Below are positions 52,740-59,025 of a DNA stretch of 59,025 nucleotides, one piece after another. The notes beneath the pieces were generated by a model. The model searched no databases and was not told the DNA's origin. It was given only the letters and a program-made list of their open reading frames with translations. The DNA lies in assembly GCA_045613305.1 (NCBI GenBank), contig JAZLAU010000013.1, forward strand, positions 1 through 59,025, in the 5' to 3' direction. The DNA is from SFTJ01 sp045613305. Lineage in GTDB: Bacteria > Bacteroidota > Bacteroidia > Bacteroidales > Muribaculaceae. Numbering within the stretch: position 1 is the first letter of the stretch; each line of letters begins with the position of its first letter. The position numbers were made by a program, and so were the translations under genes.

Positions 52740-54059
52740 TTATTCTTCGCAGTATCGTTTTAGAGAGCGGTGTCCGTAAATTGCTATTATGATGAAGCAA
52801 ATAAGAGGTAAAACAAACGATATGTTCACGGCAGGCATTACGCCAACATCGCCGAGGTCGATGATTAATCCTTGCAACGGAGGAAGAATAGCGCCGCCAA
52901 TGATGGCAAACACTAAAAACGCAGCACCTATGGTGTGGTCGCGAGGGTCTACTTCTTCAAGCGAAATGCCGTAGATGGTAGGGAACATTAGCGACATGAA
53001 GAGCGATGTGAGCACTAAGCAATATAAACCTACAATGTTGGTAAACATGATGGTGCCAACGTTGGTGATTACGGCGCACAAAGAGAATATGGTGAGCAGG
53101 AATCGCGAATTAACGTATTTCATCATGTAGGTGCTTATAAATCGACCGCAAAGGAATAGCGCCATTGCAAAGATGTTGTAGATTTGTGCATTAGCCTTAT
53201 TAATGCCAAGTCGGTCGGCATACTGAATGATAAATGTCCAAGTCATGATTTGGGTGGCAACATAGAACACTTGCGCAATGACGCCTTCGCGATAAGGCTT
53301 GTTGGTAAAAAGTCGCGCAATGCTGTCGCATATCGACGATTTTTCGCTACGATTGTCGGCTTCGTTGCGATAGGAGTTTTTCACGCAGAAAATAATCACA
53401 ACCATAATCACGAGCACCACAATGCCGAGAATTGCATAAGGGTCGCGAATCAGTTCCAAATCGTGCAGACGGATGGCCTCTTTTTCGATATTTGGGAGGT
53501 TGCTAAAACCTATTTCTCTCACTCTGTAAGTGTCGGACTGAAGTCCTGACAGGATGATGTTAGATGCTACAAACATGCCCAAAAGCGAGCCGATAGGATT
53601 GAATGCTTGAGCCAGATTGAGTCGTCGGGTGGCTGTTTCTTTGTGACCTAACGACAATATGAAAGGGTTGGCAGTGGTTTCAAGAAACGCCAAACCGAAA
53701 GTAAGCACATAAAGCGAAATGCAGAAGAATTCAAATTGCTGGTGGTTGGCAGCCGGGATAAACATAAGAGCCCCAATAGCATAAAGCGCCAATCCGAGCA
53801 CTATGCCGCTCTTGTAACTGTATTTACGCACAAAAAGAGCCGCAGGGATGGCCATAGTGGCATATCCGCCGTAGAATGCAAACTGCACCAGCGATGCCTT
53901 TGCTGCCGAGATTTCCATAATGGTTTGGAAAGCGGCAACCATGGGGTTAGTGATGTCGTTGGCAAAGCCCCACAGCGCAAAGAGTGACGTGATTAATATG
54001 AATGTAACTATATATTTGGTTTCGATTAATCGCGGAGTCTTGTTGTTATATGGATACAT
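52740..54059 (-). CDS. fucP: L-fucose:H+ symporter (FucP family MFS permease)
   Basis: A 439-residue, 12-helix major facilitator protein. It carries the FucP landmarks ALWGFANDITNPMV (Asp35, matching the proton-coupling Asp46 of E. coli FucP) and FGLAFLETTANPF (Glu near residue 124, matching Glu135). AFNPIGSLLGMFVAS and SLMFPTIYGISLEEV are also present. It should import L-fucose, or a close sugar such as galactose or glucose, across the inner membrane. This fits the GH29 fucosidase at 35404-37272, but no fucose isomerase, kinase or aldolase gene is in the window. No clear promoter is seen; an inverted repeat lies 26 bases upstream of the ATG. Confidence 0.9.
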   Translation of the reverse strand: MYPYNNKTPRLIETKYIVTFILITSLFALWGFANDITNPMVAAFQTIMEISAAKASLVQFAFYGGYATMAIPAALFVRKYSYKSGIVLGLALYAIGALMFIPAANHQQFEFFCISLYVLTFGLAFLETTANPFILSLGHKETATRRLNLAQAFNPIGSLLGMFVASNIILSGLQSDTYRVREIGFSNLPNIEKEAIRLHDLELIRDPYAILGIVVLVIMVVIIFCVKNSYRNEADNRSEKSSICDSIARLFTNKPYREGVIAQVFYVATQIMTWTFIIQYADRLGINKANAQIYNIFAMALFLCGRFISTYMMKYVNSRFLLTIFSLCAVITNVGTIMFTNIVGLYCLVLTSLFMSLMFPTIYGISLEEVDPRDHTIGAAFLVFAIIGGAILPPLQGLIIDLGDVGVMPAVNISFVLPLICFIIIAIYGHRSLKRYCEE

Positions 54060-54377
54060 CGTTGCACTTATATTAATTGTTGCGCAAGCGGTTGTAAATC
54101 TACTGATTAGGTTAATTAATCGCTTGTGATATAATTGGTTAGAGTGAAAATAAGTTTCGCAGGCAGGGTGAGCCTAGCTATTTAGTAATGCAAGTTATAA
54201 ATAAATTTTCAATTGGGTGCTATTTTTTCAAAGAAATAGTGCAAAAGTTGTAGGTGAGCATATATAGGCATAATGTGAGATATGATAGTGAAAAGTGGGG
54301 TTAATGACCGAATGAGGAGGTCGTGAAATGAAAAATTTAGTAACTTTGTGAAATAACTCACAAAAATTGAAAATACG
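54060..54377. promoter_or_regulatory. Divergent region between fucP and the SUMF1-BNR gene
   Basis: 318 bases with no ORF. CAAGCGGTT (54085-54093) and AATCGCTTG (54118-54126) form an inverted repeat with one mismatch just upstream of fucP, a possible operator. TAACTTTG (54341-54348) is a full -7 box for the SUMF1-BNR gene (leader about 23 bases). Confidence 0.4.
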
Positions 54378-56366
54378 ATGAAACGAGCAATAATAGGCAT
54401 GTTTTTGGCTGTTTGGGCCATTCAGATGCAGTCGAAGGTTGATGTTCCGGTTATGGTTGAAGTGCCGAGCGGACATTTTTGGATGGGCTCAATGGGCGTG
54501 GGCGAACATTATGATGAGAGCCCGGTGCACAGGGTTGACATCAGCCAAGGATTTGCAATGTCGAAGACCGAGATTACTAATGCCCAGTATGAACAATTTC
54601 GCAGCGAGCATAAGCAGTTGCGAGGCAAGGATGGGTTGAGCATAGCCGACGACGAAGCAGTGACTAATGTGTCGTGGTATGACGCTATGGCCTATTGCGA
54701 ATGGCTAAGTGAACAAACCGGACGCCACTTTCGTTTGCCCACCGAGGCCGAGTGGGAATATGCATGCCGAGCCGGAAGCACGTTTCCGTTTCATTGGGGT
54801 GACGGATTGCCCGGAGTGTTTCATCGCAATCAGCAAAAAGCACGCACACCGAAGCCGGTGTCGCTTAAAGTGGGTGCTACACCGAGCAATGGATTTGGCC
54901 TTTGTGAGATGCATGGCAATGTGGAGGAGTGGTGTCTTGACTGGTATGCTCCCTATGGTGAGGCCGATGCCATCGACCCGTGTGTGATTAGCGGCGGATT
55001 GTATAGAGTGACTCGAGGCGGTAGCCATAATACCCCCGAGCAATATTTGCGTTCGTCAAATCGAATGGCTATGATTCCGCACGACCGACATTCTATGACC
55101 GGCTTCAGAATTGTTGAGGCTCCCTATCCTGCAGGGTGGAGTGTAGACGAAAGCCACAAGACCGAAGTTGATAGCCGTAAACACAAGTGGCGTAATGTAG
55201 ATGCTAATAAACCGGTGTTTAAAGAGCCACGAGTGTTTGTGTTGCACCCAAAGGCCGACAGCGGCACGCCATTTTATCAACATAACCATCAGCCAGCCAT
55301 CACTTGGTGCAACAATGGCGACTTGCTTGCCATATGGTTTTCGGCCAATGAGGAGAATGGTCGCGACATGGTGGTGCTCAGTTCGCGATTGAAGAAGGGT
55401 GCTACAGAGTGGACACTAGCCGAACTGTTCTTTAAAGTGCCCGACCGCAATATGACGGGATGCTCGTTGCTAAACGACCGAAAAGGGACAATCTATCATA
55501 TGAATGGAGTAGAGGCAGCAGGCGATTGGCAAAATTTGGCCATGGTGCAGCGAGTGAGTCGTGACGGCGGTTACACATGGAGCCGTCCGCAGATAGTGGC
55601 GCCCGAACACACTATGCGACATCAAGTGATACAAGGTCCTATAATTTTGCGCGACGGCACAATGGTGCAGTTGTGCGATGCTGGCCCGGGTAGTGAGGAC
55701 GGCACAGCAATTCATTTGAGCGAAAACAACGGCAAAGATTGGTACGACCCATGGGATGGCGCGCCATTGCCAAAGTTTGAGGAAGGAGGCACGGGCAGCA
55801 CCATAGCCGGCATACATGCCGGAATAGTGCAACTTGCCGACGGGTCGCTGATGACAATGGGCAGAGGTGTAGACAATGCAGTGGTTGGAGCCGATGGCCG
55901 CCGCCACATGCCCATAAGCAAATCATATGACAAGGGAAAGACTTGGACCTACAGCGCATCGCCATTTCCGCCCATTCAGGGACATCAAAGATTGGTGCTC
56001 ATGCGACTTGCCGAAGGCCCGATAATGCTCGTGAGTTTCACCGACCACCCAACTCGCACCAAGCGAAGCCAGCAAGGCATGCCAATGTTGGCAGCCGATG
56101 GCGCTGTGCAGCATTGTTATGGCGCTTATGTGGCATTGTCGTACGATGAGGGTAAGACATGGCCAGTGTGCCGATTGCTAAGCGATGGAGTGGAGCGACA
56201 TCTTAACGGAGGGGCTTGGACGCAATTTTTCGTAATGGACAACACCCATGCCGAGCCACGTGGCTACTTGGCTGCTACGCAGTCGCCCGACGGAATGATT
56301 CACCTTTTAAGCAGCCGTTTGCATTATGCCTTTAATTTGGCTTGGATAGAAAAGGGTAATATGTGA
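54378..56366 (+). CDS. SUMF1-domain/BNR (sialidase-fold) fusion protein
   Basis: A 662-residue protein with a signal-peptide-like N-terminus. Residues about 28-248 are a SUMF1 (formylglycine-generating-enzyme-like) domain: PSGHFWMGS, KTEITNAQY, RLPTEAEWEYACRAGS, GNVEEWC and TRGGSHN. The Cys pair that does catalysis in true FGE is absent from the TRGGS region, so sulfatase activation is unlikely. Residues about 265-660 form a six-bladed propeller with four Asp-box motifs, SRDGGYTW, SENNGKDW, SYDKGKTW and SYDEGKTW (near 393, 447, 515 and 587). The sialidase FRIP motif is not visible, so true sialidase activity is doubtful. It may act on, or bind, host glycans. Confidence 0.85.
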   Translation: MKRAIIGMFLAVWAIQMQSKVDVPVMVEVPSGHFWMGSMGVGEHYDESPVHRVDISQGFAMSKTEITNAQYEQFRSEHKQLRGKDGLSIADDEAVTNVSWYDAMAYCEWLSEQTGRHFRLPTEAEWEYACRAGSTFPFHWGDGLPGVFHRNQQKARTPKPVSLKVGATPSNGFGLCEMHGNVEEWCLDWYAPYGEADAIDPCVISGGLYRVTRGGSHNTPEQYLRSSNRMAMIPHDRHSMTGFRIVEAPYPAGWSVDESHKTEVDSRKHKWRNVDANKPVFKEPRVFVLHPKADSGTPFYQHNHQPAITWCNNGDLLAIWFSANEENGRDMVVLSSRLKKGATEWTLAELFFKVPDRNMTGCSLLNDRKGTIYHMNGVEAAGDWQNLAMVQRVSRDGGYTWSRPQIVAPEHTMRHQVIQGPIILRDGTMVQLCDAGPGSEDGTAIHLSENNGKDWYDPWDGAPLPKFEEGGTGSTIAGIHAGIVQLADGSLMTMGRGVDNAVVGADGRRHMPISKSYDKGKTWTYSASPFPPIQGHQRLVLMRLAEGPIMLVSFTDHPTRTKRSQQGMPMLAADGAVQHCYGAYVALSYDEGKTWPVCRLLSDGVERHLNGGAWTQFFVMDNTHAEPRGYLAATQSPDGMIHLLSSRLHYAFNLAWIEKGNM

Positions 56367-56423
56367 TGCAATTTTATTTACTGCAACCTCGGCGTGAGGA
56401 GGTTGAGACAATGATATGATAGC

Positions 56424-56466
56424 ACAAAAGGCACTGAATTCAATCAGTGCCTTTTGTGGTTTTTTG
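56424..56466. terminator. Bidirectional terminator
   Basis: ACAAAAGGCACTGA (56424-56437) and TCAGTGCCTTTTGT (56444-56457) are perfect 14-base arms, with GGTTTTTTG following. Serves the convergent SUMF1-BNR and phosphatase genes. Confidence 0.85.
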
Positions 56467-56480
56467 TATGAAGGGTGTTG

Positions 56481-57761
56481 TTACTTCTTTTTAGCGAGAA
56501 CTTGTGCTGTGTCGATTACCTTACCGTTTCGGTCAAGTAGCGTGATAGTGATTTTTTCGTTGTTAACCTTCATGCTCATGGCGCCAACGGTTTTAGGTCC
56601 TTCGGTCCAACGGTATTTTATGAATTGCTTGTTGTGAGAGAATTCGTCGTTCATTTTTTGACCGCGTTCGTTGTCCGACGAAGGAGTTTGCAGATAAACC
56701 GTACCTTTTGTCCCGTCGGTGTTTTTGCCGTTGAAAATTGCGTCGGTGCGAACATATATGTGATTGTTGCCAGCTAATGCCAAGTCGATTCCGAGACGGT
56801 CAAACAATTTGCACCAGCGAGAATATTGGCTGTCCTTGCCGTTAACGCCGTTAAACCATTGATAGTGTTCACACACCATGGTATAGAGAGGAGCGTTTTC
56901 GCTGTTTTTTGCTTCGGTGACCACCTCCTGCACCCAGTTTTGTGCTTCGATAAGGCCTTTTTCGGTGTGCATGGCCTCATTATTTAGCATAATAAACATC
57001 ACATTACCGTATCTGAAATGGTAGCACACGCCTTCTTCGCCCAAATATCCGTTTTCGGGGTAGTAGTTGGCTTGTCGGAAGAAGTCGTTGCTGTTTCGAA
57101 TGTATCCGCGAGTCATATTGTCGTGGTTACCGTTGACGCCGGCCCACATGTAAGGCATAAAATAACGTTCTTGATAAAGGCTCTTCCAGAACGACCAACT
57201 TCCGCCCCAAGCAGTGATGTCGCCAAGATGAAGCACCCAACTGAAGTTAGGGTCAAAATTTTTCACCGCATCCATCATGTCCATAGCATCGCGTTGTCGG
57301 TGCAAAAGAGGAGTGTAGGCGTGGAAATCTGAAATTACGCAGCACGACCATTCGTTGGCTCCAGCCGTTTTAAATGAGTGCGCTGAGGTAAGATGTTTGC
57401 CGTTTTTGTCGGCTATTACATAGTCGTAAGCGGTGTTTGGGGTAAGCCCTTTAAGAGTTGCCCCGCATTTTATGATTTTTGCATCTTCATATATGTTAGT
57501 GTTGTCGGGGGCTTTAGAGTAGATGCTGTCGAAAGTGACGCAGAAAAATTCCGTTTCTGGGCGTAGTGTTGTAGCGTTTTGCCAATTGTTTTCCGATGCC
57601 TGTTTGAAAATCACTTTCGAACCTTTCGAATCGGCAGCCCAACTGATTCGCATGCTGTTTGATGAGTCCTCGCCAGGACATGTGACTACACTGCACACAT
57701 TTTGTGCTATTGCTGAGGTCAGTGTGAGCGCTAACGTGAGGATAAGGCATATTTTTTTCAT
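56481..57761 (-). CDS. Exported metallophosphoesterase (purple acid phosphatase-like)
   Basis: A 426-residue exported protein (signal peptide ending AIAQ, about residue 20). An N-terminal FN3-like domain (about 20-130, with LKGLTPNTAYDYVI) precedes a calcineurin-like phosphoesterase domain. That domain has the metal-ligand motifs ISDFH, HLGDITAWGG, GVNGNHDN, a late VCEHYQWF and LAGNNHIY. This arrangement is that of purple acid phosphatases, which release phosphate from monoesters in the periplasm or outside. The substrate is unknown. A promoter-like pair (TTG 57823-57825, 20 bases, TAACTTTA 57795-57802, minus strand) lies upstream. Confidence 0.9.
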   Translation of the reverse strand: MKKICLILTLALTLTSAIAQNVCSVVTCPGEDSSNSMRISWAADSKGSKVIFKQASENNWQNATTLRPETEFFCVTFDSIYSKAPDNTNIYEDAKIIKCGATLKGLTPNTAYDYVIADKNGKHLTSAHSFKTAGANEWSCCVISDFHAYTPLLHRQRDAMDMMDAVKNFDPNFSWVLHLGDITAWGGSWSFWKSLYQERYFMPYMWAGVNGNHDNMTRGYIRNSNDFFRQANYYPENGYLGEEGVCYHFRYGNVMFIMLNNEAMHTEKGLIEAQNWVQEVVTEAKNSENAPLYTMVCEHYQWFNGVNGKDSQYSRWCKLFDRLGIDLALAGNNHIYVRTDAIFNGKNTDGTKGTVYLQTPSSDNERGQKMNDEFSHNKQFIKYRWTEGPKTVGAMSMKVNNEKITITLLDRNGKVIDTAQVLAKKK

Positions 57762-57794
57762 GTGATATTTGTTTTAAGTGTTATTTGTGAGCAT

Positions 57795-57825
57795 TAAAGT
57801 TAGTTGTAATTGTTGGATTTGGCAA
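57795..57825 (-). promoter_or_regulatory. Candidate promoter of the metallophosphoesterase gene
   Basis: Minus strand: TTG (57823-57825), 20 bases, TAACTTTA (57795-57802), one mismatch in the -7 box. Confidence 0.4.
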
Positions 57826-57958
57826 GCGAAAAATAGTAGGAATAATGTGTGTTTATGCAATGACGAGTGACTTGATTAACCGCTAATGGCTTTATTTGCG
57901 CTCTTTTTTTGTTGGCACGTGTCATTCGCCATGTTTTTTCGGGTAATTCTATAGGTAT

Positions 57959-58006
57959 GAAAAAAACCAAGTTGGCGACACTATTATGCCACCAACTAGG
58001 TTTTTT
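57959..58006. terminator. Terminator after the serpin gene
   Basis: AAAAAACC-A-AGTTGG (57961-57975) pairs with CCAACT-A-GGTTTTTT (57992-58006) with one A-A mismatch; A- and T-tracts make it strong on both strands. Confidence 0.8.
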
Positions 58007-58029
58007 ATTAGGTTATGCTTTATGTGATT

Positions 58030-59025
58030 TTATAGTTTTCCTATTTTGCCAATTAGGAGAATTGCGCCGGTGCTTGTTTCACGAACAAGATACAAGAATG
58101 GGTGGTTGGCGTTGAAAAGGTATCCCTTATTTGGAATAAACGCAATGTCCATACCACTTGAATGAGAACCTGATGCTATTATTGTACCCTTCTTGTCAAC
58201 TTTAATGTAGTTCTTTTGGCTCATTGTTACTCCCGTTTTCATGTCGGATATAGACAAATAGTTTGTAACCGGGCCAAGAATGTTTTTATAGCCTACGTTT
58301 GGAAGCAATTCGTCAAATTTTATCTCGTTGCTCATTTCCCAATCAGGCATACAAACCTCCAAGTTTTGCACATCAAAATCGTCAAGCAATGCTCCAAGTG
58401 ACTCTTGAGTAAGATTAGCCAAGCATTCATCAAGCGACTTTTCAATAGGCAGCATAATCACCATTGTGAACGCGCCGTTGCCGTAAGGTATTTCGCACGC
58501 CTCAAAATCACCGATTCGGGCATAACCGAAATCACCGGTTTTACCTATATATGTTTGGTAGCTTTTATATTGGGTTGTATTTGGGAAATTATAATAGAAT
58601 CTGTTCGTTTTATAACTTTCAAAAGGTTCGGGCCAAGTTCCGTTAAAATACAGAGCATTGGCTATAACATAGTATCTTTTGTCATTTGTTGGGTCAAGCA
58701 TATTCTTGATGATGCCGTTTGTCTGTTTTTCAAACCACTGGTTCACAGTTTTTACAGCAGCCGGATTGTCGAAGTCGAGGTTCTGCGCCTTTGCTTGATA
58801 CCAGTCGTTGCACACTGTGACAAAGTCGGTTTTTATGGGGAATTCGACGTCAACAAACAGCGCGCTTGCTATATTCAGCTTGCTGGTGTTATCGGCCTTG
58901 TAGAGCTGCTCGGTGAGGTTCTTGTAGTAGCTGTTCATGTCGGCCACCTGGCTTGGCTCTATAGCGAGCAGGTCGCAGAGTTCGGTGAGCGTTTCGCCAT
59001 GCGCGCCGTTGGCCATCATGCCAAG
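58030..59025 (-). CDS. Serpin, N-terminus beyond the window
   Basis: A serine/cysteine protease inhibitor of the serpin family, open to the right edge; the frame continues to 59025, so about 70 or more N-terminal residues are missing, including any signal peptide. Visible landmarks are MANGAHGET (helix D region), NALYFNGTW (the conserved serpin shutter strand), and the C-terminal ANHPFLYLVRETSTGAILLIGKI, a strong serpin signature. The reactive loop (KKGTIIASGSHSSGMDIAFIPNKG) lacks the Ala-rich hinge of good inhibitors. Gut bacterial serpins can inhibit host proteases such as neutrophil elastase. Whether this one inhibits is uncertain. Confidence 0.92.
   Translation of the reverse strand, partial: LGMMANGAHGETLTELCDLLAIEPSQVADMNSYYKNLTEQLYKADNTSKLNIASALFVDVEFPIKTDFVTVCNDWYQAKAQNLDFDNPAAVKTVNQWFEKQTNGIIKNMLDPTNDKRYYVIANALYFNGTWPEPFESYKTNRFYYNFPNTTQYKSYQTYIGKTGDFGYARIGDFEACEIPYGNGAFTMVIMLPIEKSLDECLANLTQESLGALLDDFDVQNLEVCMPDWEMSNEIKFDELLPNVGYKNILGPVTNYLSISDMKTGVTMSQKNYIKVDKKGTIIASGSHSSGMDIAFIPNKGYLFNANHPFLYLVRETSTGAILLIGKIGKL

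Noticed and set aside
57909..58115. 68-codon plus-strand frame near the serpin end
   Set aside because: Contains the terminator hairpin and overlaps the serpin gene; composition does not look like a real protein.
1..59025. tRNA or rRNA genes, insertion sequences, prophage genes
   Set aside because: I looked for tRNA T-loop patterns, transposase and integrase motifs and phage structural proteins and saw none; a tRNAscan and an ISfinder search would settle it.

Overview
This window is chromosomal DNA from a member of the Bacteroidales, most likely a gut or oral commensal of the Muribaculaceae/Prevotellaceae type. The evidence is the gene content (DUF4493, PCMD, BACON and DUF4923 proteins, many short lipoproteins with a Cys lipobox, GH29, GH78 and CE7 enzymes, FucP). 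It also includes recurrent Bacteroidetes-type promoters (TTTG or TTG, about 20 bases, then TAnnTTTG), the lack of Shine-Dalgarno sequences, and the heavy use of TTG leucine codons. I cannot fix the genus from sequence alone. I found no tRNA, rRNA, CRISPR array, transposase or integrase gene.

Layout. 1-2.5 kb: mnmE (tRNA modification GTPase) translationally coupled to a membrane-anchored DNA/RNA non-specific endonuclease, both on the minus strand. 2.7-8 kb: a small basic protein and the sbcD-sbcC DNA repair pair. 8-11.7 kb: a visibly AT-richer two-gene unit, a secreted M64-like metallopeptidase with BACON and LRR modules plus a small secreted protein ending in a T9SS-like sorting domain. 11.9-20.6 kb: an ABC exporter, an operon of a GH78-like alpha-L-rhamnosidase, DUF1294 and EamA proteins, a META-domain lipoprotein, an AAA-CYTH protein related to animal Ttd14, and a CobW-family GTPase with a duplicated His/Cys metal-binding insert. 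20.9-24.7 kb: aldose-1-epimerase-like protein, DUF4923 protein and a polytopic nucleotide-sugar 4,6-dehydratase (minus strand).

25-34.5 kb holds the most striking unit: six tightly packed genes encoding three DUF4493 lipoproteins, three FN3-like/PCMD-tailed lipoproteins (two proteins carry both modules) and two paralogous small outer-membrane barrels. It looks like a complete cell-surface assembly of unknown function and is my best candidate for an undescribed system. A 905-base intergenic stretch follows, with a possible minus-strand small RNA. 35.4-38.6 kb: GH29 alpha-L-fucosidase and a GHL10-like glycoside hydrolase. 38.8-43.6 kb (minus): barrel and lipoprotein genes and a Sel1-repeat protein built from nearly identical 108-base repeats. 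43.8-45.4 kb: ridA with threonine deaminase. 45.5-48.3 kb (minus): two secreted esterases flanking an AI-2E family permease. 48.6-52.6 kb: Na/phosphate cotransporter, CE7 esterase, small Tyr-rich lipoprotein. 52.7-59 kb: FucP fucose permease, a SUMF1-BNR fusion, a purple-acid-phosphatase-like protein and a serpin cut by the window edge.

Taken together, the accessory genes suggest foraging on host or plant glycans (fucosidase, rhamnosidase, esterases, FucP) and handling of host proteins (M64 peptidase, serpin), interleaved with housekeeping genes. These enzymes are scattered rather than in one SusCD-type locus; no SusC/SusD pair is present.
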